From: Flavobacteriaceae bacterium YJPT1-3
Lineage (GTDB): Bacteria; Bacteroidota; Bacteroidia; Flavobacteriales; Flavobacteriaceae
Direction: 5' to 3'
Assembly (NCBI GenBank): GCA_029866965.1
Contig: CP123444.1
Location: forward strand, 2,663,501-2,727,500
Length of the DNA: 64,000 bases
In this document: piece after piece, positions 10,101 through 18,432 of the stretch
Layout of the letters: each line of letters begins with the position of its first letter
Numbering within the stretch: the first letter of the stretch is position 1
Made by a program: the position numbers and the translations under genes
The notes under the pieces: generated by a model
Told to the model about the DNA's origin: nothing
Databases searched by the model: none
What the model saw: only the letters and a program-made list of their open reading frames with translations

Positions 10101-10190
10101 CCGCCACTAGTCTTTACGACGAGTCAAGCTGATGAATTGCTGGATCGTCTGGCCAGCGTCCTCACCGAAGATTATATGCGAATCTACTGA
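7158..10190 (+). CDS. three-domain fusion: APH-type kinase, M23 peptidase, class III PLP phospho-lyase/aminotransferase
   Basis: This is a 1010-residue cytoplasmic protein with three recognisable modules. Residues about 20-330 are an aminoglycoside/choline kinase-like domain with the catalytic loop HNDLNDYN (about 203-210) and a DFG-like IDFGDA. Residues about 400-560 are an M23/LytM domain with intact zinc-ligand motifs HLGTD (441-445) and HLH (531-533). Residues about 590-1010 are a class III PLP enzyme with ADEVQTGLGR and the Schiff-base lysine K850 in LGKPIGNGHP. The C-terminal module resembles human ethanolamine-phosphate and 5-phosphohydroxylysine phospho-lyases, whose partner is an APH-fold hydroxylysine kinase. 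A bacterial kinase/phospho-lyase fusion would phosphorylate an amino alcohol and then eliminate phosphate. The reason for the central M23 domain is unknown. No signal peptide is seen. Confidence 0.82.
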   Translation: MQDERRRPIPTIRHEIEALAENHFGISGKASELPGDTDLNFKIETVSSTRYLLKLTRQAAKGEELDFQRALLETLTDSFSFHLPKLIRTSNNEVGCDVMVNDNSYYLRMLTWVPGRVWAKVHPKTSGLRYALGQKAGALTQALQTLRHPYAERSFPWNLAESLWTQEHLGLFSGEQWHQVHYFQQRFEESQSSYQRLRKSVIHNDLNDYNILVAEDLAEPKVSGFIDFGDAVFAQCINDLAILLAYACMDLPDPLSAAYEVVKGYHQEFPLQAAELDVLYILVGMRLVTTVTQAALRKVKEPNNTYLTISEGPAWDLLKKWQQIPSSLALATFRGACGFEPCPRRTAFEQWAAKNQIPLNTLFPTLSISGTHPVDMSLSSPWLGLKEDYLSNEITQFKLDELQREYPDHLLTNGYGEIRPFYITDAFKKEGNQGPEYRTVHLGTDFWVAADTPLHAPFSGTVVLLEHNELHKDYGNVIILKHEMEAIVFYSLYGHLSASIHQHLKIGQELQQGELLGYIGNPKENGDWAPHLHFQLILDLLGNQTNFPGVAFPAQKEIFCSLCPDPDLIFKEPIPAYTPQHYKEQLQEKRHKVLGSSLSLSYDEPLYMVRGEGAYLINETGRKYLDTVNNVAHVGHEHPKVVRAAQGQMAVLNTNTRYLHPAILDFADALLQKLPKELEVLYLVNSGSEATELALRMAKTYSAGDQIIALETGYHGNTNASIDVSSYKFDGKGGQGKPKDTHLLPLPDPFRGKYRGANSAGEYAASLDSVLNEMEYRGLKPAALIAESILSCGGQIVPPPNYFKSLYQGVRAAGGLCIADEVQTGLGRVGSHFWAFQLHEVIPDIVTLGKPIGNGHPLAAVACTRAVAEAFSNGMEFFNTFGGNPVSCTIGKAVLEVIEEENLQQQAAQVGAYLKSGLKRLQQNYPILADVRGHGLFLGIELTTEDLNPLPLQASYLVNRMRELGILMSTDGPDHNVIKIKPPLVFTTSQADELLDRLASVLTEDYMRIY

Positions 10191-10195
10191 GTGCT

Positions 10196-11290
10196 CTATA
10201 CGTTAAAGAGGAAGTGCATGATGTCACCATCCTTCACCACATAAGTCTTCCCTTCGATACGCAGCTTTCCGGCTTCCCGGGTTTTGGCTTCGCTGCCGTA
10301 ATGCACAAAGTCTTCGTAGGCCATCACTTCGGCCCGGATAAAGCCTTTCTCAAAGTCGGTGTGAATGACCCCGGCGGCCTGGGGGGCTGTAGCTCCCACT
10401 TTGATGGTCCAGGCACGGACTTCCTTTTTACCGGCGGTAAAATAGGTTTGCTGATTGAGTAAACGATAGGCGGCGCGGATCAATTTAGAGGATCCCGGTT
10501 CATCCAATCCGATGTCTTGCAGGAACATTTGCCGTTCTTCATAGTCGTCCAATTCTGCGATATCCGCCTCCGTACCTACGGCCAGTACCAGTACTTCCGC
10601 ATTTTCGTTTTTGACGTTTTCTTTGACCTGCTCTACGTATGGATTGCCGCTTACCGCAGCACCTTCATCCACATTACAGACATACATGACCGGCTTATCG
10701 GTGATGAACTGTGCCGGCTTTACATAAGCCTCCCGTTCGTCTTCTGAAAATGATAAGGCTCTTACCGATGTTCCTGACTCCAGGCCTTCTTTGATCCGCA
10801 ATAAGACTTCCTCTTCTTTTTTAGCTTCTTTATCACCGATCTTAGCGGCGCGCTTCACCTTATCCAATTTCTTCTCCACAGTCTCCAGATCTTTTAGCTG
10901 AAGTTCCATATCGATGGTTTCCTTGTCTCGTATGGGATTCACAGAACCATCCACATGAACGATATTATCGTTATCAAAACAGCGCAGTACATGAAGAATA
11001 GCGTCCGTTTCGCGGATATTCGCCAGGAATTGATTTCCCAGACCTTCTCCTTTACTGGCGCCTTTAACCAGCCCGGCAATATCAACGATATCTACGGTGG
11101 CCGGAAGTACCTTTTCAGGTTGCACCAGTTCCTCTAATTTTTGCAGCCGGGCGTCTGGTACATTGACCACTCCAACATTGGGTTCAATGGTACAGAAGGG
11201 AAAATTTGCGCTCTGGGCTTTGGCATTAGAAAGGCAATTGAACAAAGTCGATTTACCTACATTGGGAAGTCCTACGATTCCGGCTTTCAT
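10196..11290 (-). CDS. ychF: redox-regulated ATPase YchF (Obg family)
   Basis: The 364-residue product matches the length of E. coli YchF (363). The Walker A motif GLPNVGKST is at residues 5-13, switch segments [23 protein letters not shown] follow, and NVDEG replaces the usual NKxD specificity motif, which is why the family hydrolyses ATP rather than GTP. A central coiled coil (about 130-200) and a C-terminal TGS domain ([16 protein letters not shown] onward) complete the architecture. It is a cytoplasmic, ribosome-associated stress regulator. It ends 5 bases from the convergent PLP fusion gene and has its own well-formed promoter at 11311-11340. Confidence 0.97.
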   Translation of the reverse strand: MKAGIVGLPNVGKSTLFNCLSNAKAQSANFPFCTIEPNVGVVNVPDARLQKLEELVQPEKVLPATVDIVDIAGLVKGASKGEGLGNQFLANIRETDAILHVLRCFDNDNIVHVDGSVNPIRDKETIDMELQLKDLETVEKKLDKVKRAAKIGDKEAKKEEEVLLRIKEGLESGTSVRALSFSEDEREAYVKPAQFITDKPVMYVCNVDEGAAVSGNPYVEQVKENVKNENAEVLVLAVGTEADIAELDDYEERQMFLQDIGLDEPGSSKLIRAAYRLLNQQTYFTAGKKEVRAWTIKVGATAPQAAGVIHTDFEKGFIRAEVMAYEDFVHYGSEAKTREAGKLRIEGKTYVVKDGDIMHFLFNV

Positions 11291-11310
11291 ATGTTTTGTT
11301 TTTCAGGCTG

Positions 11311-11340
11311 CAAATATACTCGCTTTTCTCACCTTGACAA
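11311..11340 (-). promoter_or_regulatory. Bacteroidota-type promoter of ychF
   Basis: On the minus strand TTG (11338-11340) is followed after exactly 19 bases by TATATTTG (11311-11318). This fits the Bacteroidota sigma consensus TTG-N19-TAnnTTTG perfectly. Transcription should begin near 11304, about 14 bases before the ATG. Confidence 0.75.
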
Positions 11341-11361
11341 GCGGGAATGCCTTAGGCTGCT

Positions 11362-11391
11362 AACAAAAAAAGCACTCGTTGGAGGAGTGCT
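11362..11391 (-). terminator. rho-independent terminator of the ferredoxin gene
   Basis: On the minus strand the stem AGCACTC/GAGTGCT with a 7-base loop is followed by seven T residues. It lies 26 bases beyond the ferredoxin stop codon. Confidence 0.85.
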
Positions 11392-11416
11392 TATAATGTA
11401 TGGGAGGTTTTTTGTT

Positions 11417-11824
<408 letters not shown>

Positions 11825-11826
11825 CT

Positions 11827-12888
11827 ATGCAGATACAAGAAAGAATTAACGCTTTCGCGAAAGCGGGACAATTCCTAAGCCAGTTCACCACTCAGGGATA
11901 TCAAAAAGTGGCTGGTTTGCAAGGGAATGACCGCTTCTATGAGCCTATGGTGGAAGTGATCGAACGGGCGCATCACCACAACGGCTGGTTTACCCGGGAT
12001 CAGGTATTGTTTGCGCTGGAAGGATGGGCTGCACTGCTGCGAAAAGAGGCTCTTGAACAATGGACCTCTAACTACCAGCTGCAACCGGAAAAACAACAGC
12101 GGGTCGCCATCATCATGGCAGGTAATATCCCTATGGTTGGTTTTCACGACTTTTTATGTGTGCTGATGAGCGGACATCAGCTCATCGCTAAGACGGCGAG
12201 CAATGATGCTCAACTGATCCCTTTGATCGCCAATTATCTGCTAGAAGTGGCTCCCGCGTGGGAGGATCAGATCGAATTCACCGAAGATAGAATCCATAAA
12301 CGAGATGCTGTAATCGCCACAGGGAGTGACAATACTGCGCGTTACTTCGAGTATTACTTTAAGGATATTCCATCGATCATTCGTAAGAATCGAAATTCCG
12401 TGGCCCTGCTGACCGGTTCAGAGTCTGACCTGGAACTTACGGCTCTGGGAGAGGATATTTTTCGCTACTACGGCTTGGGCTGTCGCAATGTATCTAAACT
12501 GATGGTCCCCCGTGATTACGATTTTCAGTCCTTGTTTCAGGCCATTTACCCCTGGAAATATTTGATCGAAGAAACTAAATACCACAACAATTACGACTAC
12601 AACAAGGCGGTCTTTCTCATGAGCGAATTCACCTTTCTGGATAATGGATTCCTTATTATCAAAGAAGACAACAGCTACTCCTCTCCCATTGGCACGCTCT
12701 TCTACGAGTACTACGACGATCTCGACTCAGCTCATGCACAACTGGAAAAAGACAAAGATCGAATCCAATGCATCGTAGGTCAAAGTACTCAGGAGGCTAT
12801 CATCCCCTTTGGAACCACACAACGTCCCGGATTGACCGATTATGCCGATGGTGTGGACACGCTGAAGTTTTTGGAACAGTTAGCCTGA
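11827..12888 (+). CDS. LuxC-like acyl-CoA reductase
   Basis: The 353-residue product shows the LuxC/aldehyde dehydrogenase-like fold: RVAIIMAGNIPMVGFHDFLCVLMSGH, SDNTARYFEYYFKDIPSIIRKNRNS split over the middle, and GLGCRNVSKL with the predicted nucleophile C219. LuxC-type enzymes reduce fatty acyl-CoA or acyl-enzyme to aldehyde with NADPH. No luxD or luxE is present here, so a bioluminescence role is not implied. The true substrate is unknown in this context. It stands upstream of serC-serA but is separated by 161 bases. The N-terminal peptide NAFAKAG is encoded across a perfect copy of the 14-base palindrome. Confidence 0.85.
   Translation: MQIQERINAFAKAGQFLSQFTTQGYQKVAGLQGNDRFYEPMVEVIERAHHHNGWFTRDQVLFALEGWAALLRKEALEQWTSNYQLQPEKQQRVAIIMAGNIPMVGFHDFLCVLMSGHQLIAKTASNDAQLIPLIANYLLEVAPAWEDQIEFTEDRIHKRDAVIATGSDNTARYFEYYFKDIPSIIRKNRNSVALLTGSESDLELTALGEDIFRYYGLGCRNVSKLMVPRDYDFQSLFQAIYPWKYLIEETKYHNNYDYNKAVFLMSEFTFLDNGFLIIKEDNSYSSPIGTLFYEYYDDLDSAHAQLEKDKDRIQCIVGQSTQEAIIPFGTTQRPGLTDYADGVDTLKFLEQLA
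11851..11864. repeat. GCTTTCGCGAAAGC palindrome, in acyl-CoA reductase gene
   Basis: Exact copy inside the coding sequence, codons 9-13, read in the frame that gives AFAKA. Confidence 0.9.
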
Positions 12889-12919
12889 GAAATCCAAAAT
12901 TTCCGCGATTTACTCAACA

Positions 12920-12937
12920 AACGATAGCGTTATCGTT
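12920..12937. promoter_or_regulatory. inverted repeat upstream of serC
   Basis: AACGATA and TATCGTT form a perfect 7/7 inverted repeat with a 4-base spacer, in the 161-base gap before serC. No T run follows on either strand at terminator distance, so an operator-type site is possible. Nothing identifies the protein that would bind it. A near-consensus -7 box, CATCTTTG, lies further downstream. Confidence 0.35.
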
Positions 12938-13049
12938 AAAAACAGCCGGAATATTTTAGCGATAATTTAACCGGTTTTCAGGCTATTTTAAACATCTTTG
13001 CTAAACTAGAAAGAGGAGCTAAAATCCTCATAACCTGTATACTTTTTTT

Positions 13050-14114
13050 ATGAAAATGCACAACTTTAGCGCAGGACCCTGCGTCTTGCCACAATCAGTC
13101 TTTGAAGAGGCTTCACAAGCGGTATTGAATTTTAACGATAGCGGACTTTCCATTTTAGAAATTTCCCACCGCAGTAAAGCTTTTATGGACGTCATGGATG
13201 AGGCACGCAGCCTGGCTTTAGAGCTGTTGGGCCTGGAAGGAAAAGGATACAAGGCGCTTTATTTACAAGGTGGAGCCAGTTTAGAATTTCTTATGGTCGC
13301 TCAAAACCTATTGCAATCCAAGGCTGGGTATATCAATACGGGTACCTGGAGTGACAAAGCCATAAAAGAAGCTAAACTCTTTGGAGAAGTGGTCGAGATC
13401 GCTTCTTCCAAAGGGCAGAATTACAACTACATCCCCAAAGGTTACAAGATCCCGAAGGATTTGGATTATCTGCATCTAACCAGTAACAACACTATTTTTG
13501 GAACCCAGTTTAAGTCATTTCCGGAAGTCGATTGTCCGTTGGTTTGCGACATGAGTAGCGACATCTTTTCCCGGGTAATCGATTTTACGCAGTTTGACCT
13601 GATCTATGCAGGCGCTCAAAAGAATCTAGGTCCAGCCGGCACCACATTAGTGGTTGTCAAAGAAGATATCCTGGGCAAAGTGGAGCGTCAAATTCCCAGC
13701 ATGCTCGATTACCAGGTACACATTAGCAAAGGGAGTATGTTCAATACTCCTCCCGTCTTTGCGGTTTACGTCTCTATGCTCACCCTGCGCTGGCTCAAGC
13801 AACTAGGCGGAATTGGCGCTATTGAAGAGATCAATGACAAAAAGGCCAGTCTTCTCTACAGTGAGATCGACCTGAATCCACTTTTTGACGGTTATGTCGC
13901 CAAAGAGGATCGCAGTATGATGAGTGCGACCTTTACCTTGCAAGAGGGAGAATTGAAAGAGACCTTTGACACCATGTGGAAAGAAGCAGGCATCAATGGA
14001 TTGAACGGCCACCGCTCCGTAGGTGGGTATCGCGCCAGCATGTACAATGCCTTAGGTCTGGACAGTGTGGGTGTATTGGTTGACGTTATGAGTGAGCTCG
14101 AGCGAAAGGCTTAA
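13050..14114 (+). CDS. serC: phosphoserine aminotransferase
   Basis: The 354-residue product has the SerC opening HNFSAGPCVLP, the ISHRSKAF segment, and the Schiff-base lysine K191 in YAGAQKNLGPAG. GHRSVGGYRASMYNA closes the active site near the C terminus. It is a class V, fold type I PLP enzyme that converts 3-phosphohydroxypyruvate and glutamate to phosphoserine and 2-oxoglutarate. It is followed after 67 bases by serA, giving two consecutive steps of serine synthesis. The start is preceded by an A/T-rich stretch without a strong Shine-Dalgarno sequence, as is common in this phylum. Confidence 0.96.
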   Translation: MKMHNFSAGPCVLPQSVFEEASQAVLNFNDSGLSILEISHRSKAFMDVMDEARSLALELLGLEGKGYKALYLQGGASLEFLMVAQNLLQSKAGYINTGTWSDKAIKEAKLFGEVVEIASSKGQNYNYIPKGYKIPKDLDYLHLTSNNTIFGTQFKSFPEVDCPLVCDMSSDIFSRVIDFTQFDLIYAGAQKNLGPAGTTLVVVKEDILGKVERQIPSMLDYQVHISKGSMFNTPPVFAVYVSMLTLRWLKQLGGIGAIEEINDKKASLLYSEIDLNPLFDGYVAKEDRSMMSATFTLQEGELKETFDTMWKEAGINGLNGHRSVGGYRASMYNALGLDSVGVLVDVMSELERKA

Positions 14115-14181
14115 GGGATTGTTGTCCGATCCAAAAAATAAGATATGCACCGGACGCGAGTCCGAGACTAAAAAGTAATCG

Positions 14182-15132
14182 ATGAAAGTATTAGCAAACG
14201 ACGGAATTTCTCAAACTGGAGTTCAAGCCCTGGAAAAGGCGGGTTTTGAGGTCATCACCACCAAAGTGGCTCAGGAACAATTGGAAAATTATATCAACGA
14301 AAACAAGATCGATGTGATCCTGGTGCGTAGTGCTACCACGGTGCGTAAGGAGCTGATCGATGCCTGTCCCAGTATTAAAGTGATCGGTCGCGGTGGCGTG
14401 GGCATGGACAACATAGACGTTGAGTACGCCCGAAATAAAGGGATCAAGGTCATCAATACTCCTGCTGCTTCCTCGGCTTCTGTGGCCGAACTGGTCTTTG
14501 CGCATTTGTTTTCCGGAGTTCGTTTCTTGAACGACGCCAATAGAAGCATGCCGTTGGATGGTGATTCTAAGTTTAAAGATCTTAAGAAAGCTTACGCGAA
14601 AGGCGTGGAGCTTCGAGGTAAAACTTTAGGAGTTATTGGTTTTGGACGTATCGGTCAGGAAGTCGCCAAGATCGGGATCGGTTGCGGGATGAAAGTGATC
14701 GCCAGTGACCCCTATGTCAATCAGGCCATCATCAAACTTGATTTTTTTGACGGACAGCAAGCGAAATTCGACATTCGTACGGTTAGTAAAGAGGAAGTAC
14801 TGCAGGAAGCCGACTTACTCACCTTGCACGTTCCGGCGCAGAAGGAATACGTCATTGGTAAAAAAGAGATCGAACAGATGAAGACCGGAGCAGGAATCGT
14901 CAATGCGGCTCGCGGTGGTGTGGTTGACGAAGCCGCCCTACTCGAAGCCCTGGATAACAATAAACTGGCATTTGCAGGCCTTGATGTCTTCGAAAACGAA
15001 CCTAAACCGGCCGTAAAAGTACTGATGAATCCTAAGGTTTCGCTCACACCTCATATTGGCGCTGCCACCAATGAAGCTCAGGACCGCATAGGCTCTGAAT
15101 TGGCGGAGCAAATCATAGAGATCCTTAAATAA
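14182..15132 (+). CDS. serA: D-3-phosphoglycerate dehydrogenase, short form
   Basis: A 316-residue D-isomer specific 2-hydroxyacid dehydrogenase. The Rossmann motif is GVIGFGRIGQE, and the catalytic triad lies in NAARGGVVDE (Arg), FENEP (Glu) and TPHIGAAT (His). It lacks the C-terminal ACT regulatory domain of E. coli SerA, so serine feedback through ACT is not expected. It oxidises 3-phosphoglycerate with NAD+, feeding SerC directly upstream. The gene is closed by a terminator at 15153-15185. The assignment over other family members rests on the serC neighbour and on RGGVGMDNIDVEYA. Confidence 0.92.
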   Translation: MKVLANDGISQTGVQALEKAGFEVITTKVAQEQLENYINENKIDVILVRSATTVRKELIDACPSIKVIGRGGVGMDNIDVEYARNKGIKVINTPAASSASVAELVFAHLFSGVRFLNDANRSMPLDGDSKFKDLKKAYAKGVELRGKTLGVIGFGRIGQEVAKIGIGCGMKVIASDPYVNQAIIKLDFFDGQQAKFDIRTVSKEEVLQEADLLTLHVPAQKEYVIGKKEIEQMKTGAGIVNAARGGVVDEAALLEALDNNKLAFAGLDVFENEPKPAVKVLMNPKVSLTPHIGAATNEAQDRIGSELAEQIIEILK

Positions 15133-15152
15133 GGACCATCCTTAGCGATTAT

Positions 15153-15185
15153 AAACCGGCAGGAGATTTACCGCCGGTTTTTTTG
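15153..15185 (+). terminator. terminator of serC-serA
   Basis: Stem AAACCGGC/GCCGGTTT with a 12-base loop is followed by T residues, 21 bases after the serA stop. Confidence 0.85.
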
Positions 15186-15222
15186 TATTTTGTTGGACTA
15201 GTCATCAAAAATTCAATGCCTT

Positions 15223-15855
15223 ATGTCCGGACTCTTAGAACTACTCAATAGCGACCTCGGAAAACAAATCATCAGCGGGGTCAGTAAAGAAACCAATCAA
15301 CCCGAAGACAAGACCGCCAACGTACTCAGCATGGCCATGCCACTGCTGATGGGAGCCATGAAAAAGAATGTGCAGTCATCGGAAGGTGCCAGTGGTTTAA
15401 TGAACGCCCTGAACAGTAAACACGATGGCAGTATCTTGAATAATCTCGGCGGACTTTTTGAAGGAGGTGTTAATGATAGTGTCAAACAAGACGGAGCCGG
15501 AATCTTAGGTCATTTGCTTGGAGGCAAGCAAAGCGCAGTAGAAAACACCTTGAGTGCCCAATCGGGTATGGACGCTGGCAGTATATCCAATATTCTTAAA
15601 GTAGCCGCACCAATTCTCATGGGTGTTGTAGGCTCCCAGCTTCGACAAAACAAAGTCAATAATGCCAGTGACATGAACACTTTATTAGGCAGTATGTTGG
15701 GTGGACAACCGAAACAAAATCAAAGCCTGATCACAAGTCTTTTAGATGCTGATGGAGATGGAAGTGTGCTAGACGACGTAGCCGGTATGGTTTTAGGAAG
15801 CAACAAGAAAAAAGGAGGCCTCGGTGGACTGCTGGGAGGATTGTTTGGCAAATGA
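15223..15855 (+). CDS. DUF937 domain protein
   Basis: This is a 210-residue protein with two DUF937 units. Each has a helical start (LLELLNSDLGKQIISGVSKET; later DAGSISNILKVAAPILMGVVG) followed by glycine-rich loops. A DADGDGSVLDD segment near residue 175 resembles a calcium-binding EF/dockerin loop, and the C terminus is almost pure Gly, Leu and Lys. It has no signal peptide. The family is widespread but uncharacterised. It is monocistronic, flanked by terminators on both sides. Confidence 0.85.
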   Translation: MSGLLELLNSDLGKQIISGVSKETNQPEDKTANVLSMAMPLLMGAMKKNVQSSEGASGLMNALNSKHDGSILNNLGGLFEGGVNDSVKQDGAGILGHLLGGKQSAVENTLSAQSGMDAGSISNILKVAAPILMGVVGSQLRQNKVNNASDMNTLLGSMLGGQPKQNQSLITSLLDADGDGSVLDDVAGMVLGSNKKKGGLGGLLGGLFGK

Positions 15856-15875
15856 TATTTCCAATCGATACAACG

Positions 15876-15907
15876 AAAAACACCGTCCATAGCTGGCGGT
15901 GTTTTTT
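15876..15907 (+). terminator. terminator of the DUF937 gene
   Basis: Stem AACACCG/CGGTGTT with an 11-base loop is followed by six T residues, about 20 bases after the stop. Confidence 0.85.
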
Positions 15908-15952
15908 GTGGATTCGTACCCTTATTTGCCGTGATTTGCTTACCTTATTATC

Positions 15953-16384
15953 ATGAAAACAGTATTCACCTTTTTCAGTATTCTAGCAGTCCTGTGGGCG
16001 CTCGGTAGCTGTGGGAGCACGAACAATCGTTCTCTAGACGACACCGTAGCTACTGGAGACACACTTCGTATCGCTAATGATAGCCTGGAGTACGAGATCA
16101 TCATCATTGAACCGAGATTCAATACCTGGCTGGTTACTCAGCCACCAAGAGGGTACTACGAACAGGAATTTCTCGAAAACCGAAATATTTGGTACGTCAC
16201 TCAATACAACAATCGCGTGCTCAATCCGCAGGGCTTTGACGCTAGTCTCTATCTGCAACGCATCGATTATGAGCCTGACATCGATTATGGTTACGAGGTC
16301 AATTACCTCCTTTACAACTGGTTTCGATTTTTTGAAGAACGCTACAACCAACGTTTTTCTATTTCGCGCAGGGGATTCCAATAG
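15953..16384 (+). CDS. DUF6146-type lipoprotein
   Basis: The 143-residue product starts with a lipoprotein signal peptide ending in the lipobox LGSC (Cys 20). The mature part contains EPRFNTWLVTQPPRGYYEQ and a long tyrosine/asparagine-rich region (NRNIWYVTQYNNRVLNP, EVNYLLYNWF), which matches the flavobacterial family DUF6146. It is probably anchored to the outer or inner membrane facing the periplasm. Function is unknown. It is followed 18 bases later by a small membrane protein, with which it may form a transcription unit. Confidence 0.78.
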   Translation: MKTVFTFFSILAVLWALGSCGSTNNRSLDDTVATGDTLRIANDSLEYEIIIIEPRFNTWLVTQPPRGYYEQEFLENRNIWYVTQYNNRVLNPQGFDASLYLQRIDYEPDIDYGYEVNYLLYNWFRFFEERYNQRFSISRRGFQ

Positions 16385-16390
16385 ATGGAT

Positions 16391-16398
16391 TAATTTTG
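16391..16398 (+). promoter_or_regulatory. TAnnTTTG box 4 bases before a start codon
   Basis: TAATTTTG matches the Bacteroidota -7 element and ends only 4 bases before the ATG at 16403. If used, the transcript would be leaderless or nearly so. The same arrangement is seen ahead of xerD and rlmD. Confidence 0.4.
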
Positions 16399-16402
16399 CG
16401 CC

Positions 16403-16735
16403 ATGGAAAATTTAAAGGCGCGCTGGGGCATCACCTCCAACTGGCAGATTCTCATCATCTTCATTGTTTTCGGGATCACGGGATCTTCTTCTGTCTACGT
16501 CACCAAACCCTTGCTTGAATTTATCGGAGTGGAACGCTTTAATTTCGCCGCGGGCTTCTGGGGCGGATTCCTCTACTACTCCTTACGCATACTTTTAGTA
16601 TTTCCCGTCTATCAGGTACTGCTCGTATTTTTTGGATTTGTGTTCGGACAATTCAAATTCTTCTGGAATTTCGAAAAGAAAATGCTTTCCCGTCTTGGCC
16701 TGGGCTTCTTATTCCCGACTGAAGAACAGGATTAA
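16403..16735 (+). CDS. DUF6787-type integral membrane protein
   Basis: A 110-residue protein with two or three hydrophobic segments: ILIIFIVFGITGSSSVYVT (about 17-37), FNFAAGFWGGFLYYSL and LLVFPVYQVLLVFFGFVFG. It closes with a charged amphipathic tail, KFFWNFEKKMLSRLGLGFL. The opening LKARWGITSNWQ is typical of the small flavobacterial family DUF6787. It is located in the inner membrane. Its last 4 bases overlap the end of the convergent NAD(P)HX repair gene. Function is unknown. Confidence 0.7.
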   Translation: MENLKARWGITSNWQILIIFIVFGITGSSSVYVTKPLLEFIGVERFNFAAGFWGGFLYYSLRILLVFPVYQVLLVFFGFVFGQFKFFWNFEKKMLSRLGLGFLFPTEEQD

Positions 16736-18270
16736 TCTTGCTCAGGAGCAGGCTCCGGCTCACTGAAGAGATCCATAAAGGCAGCTCCAATATGATCAAC
16801 AAGATCTCCGGCCAGTAAGCCCTGATAACTTGTTTTGGGTACAGCCAGGTCTCCTGCCCTACCGTGCAAATACACAGCGAATACGGCTGCCTGAAGTGGA
16901 CCGTACCCTTGAGCGATCAATCCGGTGATCATACCCGTGAGTACGTCTCCCGCACCGGCTGTGGCCATACCCGGATTCCCGGTAGTATTTACGTAAAGCC
17001 TATAGTCGTAGACGGTAATGGTATGTGCTCCTTTGATCACGACGATGACATCGTATATTTTAGCGAAAGCGGCGGTCTTCTCCAACTTATCGAAATCATC
17101 TTCCCAACTTCCAATCAGTCGCTCTAATTCTTTAGGGTGCGGCGTCAGTACCGCTTGATTGGGTAGATCTTCCAATAGTTTCGGATCAGCAGCTATGCAA
17201 TTCAATGCATCCGCATCCACTACCAGTTTCCCTTCGTAGTCGTCGAGAAAATCAGTCAGAGCCTTTTTCGTAAAGGAGTCAGTACCCATCCCAACGCCTA
17301 TGCCAATCACATCCGGCTCAATATCATAATCGATTTCTTCAAAGGTTTTTCCGTTGAAATTATCCGTAAGCACCATGGCTTCGGGCAATGCCGTTTGTAC
17401 GATATCCACGCCCAATTGGGGTACATAGGCCGTTGCGAGTCCGCTTCCGGTTCTCAAGGCGGCTCGTGTAGCTAAAACGACGGCCCCCATCTTCCCAAAA
17501 CTCCCACCTACCAGCATACTGTGGCCGTAGGTGCCTTTGTGGCTAAACTTTTGACGCGGTCGATACATTTGTAAAATCTCTTGTTTCCCAATGAGTTCAA
17601 CATCGGTGGGCGTATTGATCAAATAGTCTCGATCTAATCCTATGTCCAAAGTTTCCCACATCTGCACGTATTTTCCGGTTTGAGGCAAGAAGAAGACCAG
17701 TTTAGGGCTTTGGAAACTCAACACATAGGAAGCGGAGATGACCTCTTCATCAGTGGCGGGTACCGCATCCATGTAGAGACCCGATGGAATATCAATTGCG
17801 AGTACATAGGCCTTGGATGCATTGATATGAGCGAATAATTGCTGTACCCAATCGGGTGCCGGACGATTGAGCCCAATGCCAAAAATGGCATCGATCACGA
17901 TATCGCCAGAATTGATCTCGGGCAGATAAGAAGCCGACTTCAATAATTCGGGCCATTGGGTGGTTTTTTCTTTCAGACTATCGAGCGCTTTTAAAAAATC
18001 CTCCGAACGTTTATCACTGTAGTTGACGATGTAGACCGTAGTTTGATAGCCGTTCTCCAACAAATAGCGCGCAATGACCAGTCCGTCACCTCCGTTATTC
18101 CCAATTCCACAAAAAATCTTGATCGGTACCTGTCCGCCCTGCAGGCGCTGGTGCAGCCATTGGTAGGCGTAACCTCCGGCGCGCTCCATGAGATTAATGG
18201 AGGGGATTCCCTCTTTTTTTAAAGTGACCTGATCGGCTTCGCGCAATTGTTTCCGACTGAATATTTTCAT
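16732..18270 (-). CDS. nnr: bifunctional NAD(P)HX epimerase / ADP-dependent NAD(P)HX dehydratase
   Basis: The 512-residue product fuses two metabolite-repair enzymes. Residues about 1-215 are the YjeF_N epimerase (IKIFCGIGNNGGDGLVIARYL, AIDIPSGL). Residues about 230-500 are the ribokinase-like dehydratase (GHSMLVGGSFGKMGAVVLA, LTPHPKELERL, GNPGMATAGAGDVLTG). Together they restore hydrated NAD(P)H, a damage product, in the cytoplasm. The length agrees with E. coli Nnr (515). It is monocistronic on the minus strand, upstream of and divergent from the thr operon. Confidence 0.96.
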   Translation of the reverse strand: MKIFSRKQLREADQVTLKKEGIPSINLMERAGGYAYQWLHQRLQGGQVPIKIFCGIGNNGGDGLVIARYLLENGYQTTVYIVNYSDKRSEDFLKALDSLKEKTTQWPELLKSASYLPEINSGDIVIDAIFGIGLNRPAPDWVQQLFAHINASKAYVLAIDIPSGLYMDAVPATDEEVISASYVLSFQSPKLVFFLPQTGKYVQMWETLDIGLDRDYLINTPTDVELIGKQEILQMYRPRQKFSHKGTYGHSMLVGGSFGKMGAVVLATRAALRTGSGLATAYVPQLGVDIVQTALPEAMVLTDNFNGKTFEEIDYDIEPDVIGIGVGMGTDSFTKKALTDFLDDYEGKLVVDADALNCIAADPKLLEDLPNQAVLTPHPKELERLIGSWEDDFDKLEKTAAFAKIYDVIVVIKGAHTITVYDYRLYVNTTGNPGMATAGAGDVLTGMITGLIAQGYGPLQAAVFAVYLHGRAGDLAVPKTSYQGLLAGDLVDHIGAAFMDLFSEPEPAPEQD

Positions 18271-18383
18271 GAAATGATGATTGAAAGATTCTTGATTGTA
18301 TACCTATTTTCAGACCTCTGGTTGACGGATCAACAGTATCCACTCCTATTAATCGCTATTCTGCTAAAAATGAGGAATTAGCC

Positions 18384-18413
18384 TTGTCTGCTCCGGTAAA
18401 AATAATACTTTTA
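18384..18413 (+). promoter_or_regulatory. promoter of the thr operon leader
   Basis: TTG (18384-18386), 19 bases, then TACTTTTA (18406-18413), which matches TAnnTTTG in seven of eight positions. Transcription would start near 18420, just upstream of the short leader reading frame and about 140 bases upstream of thrA. Confidence 0.6.
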
Positions 18414-18432
18414 GTGCGAGACAATCAGAAGA

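Noticed and set aside
11827..12888. Bioluminescence operon gene luxC
   Set aside because: No luxD, luxE, luxA or luxB nearby; LuxC-like reductases are common outside luminescent bacteria.
14590..14604. Palindrome-like stretch in serA
   Set aside because: Two mismatches to the 14-mer, so not separable from chance similarity.
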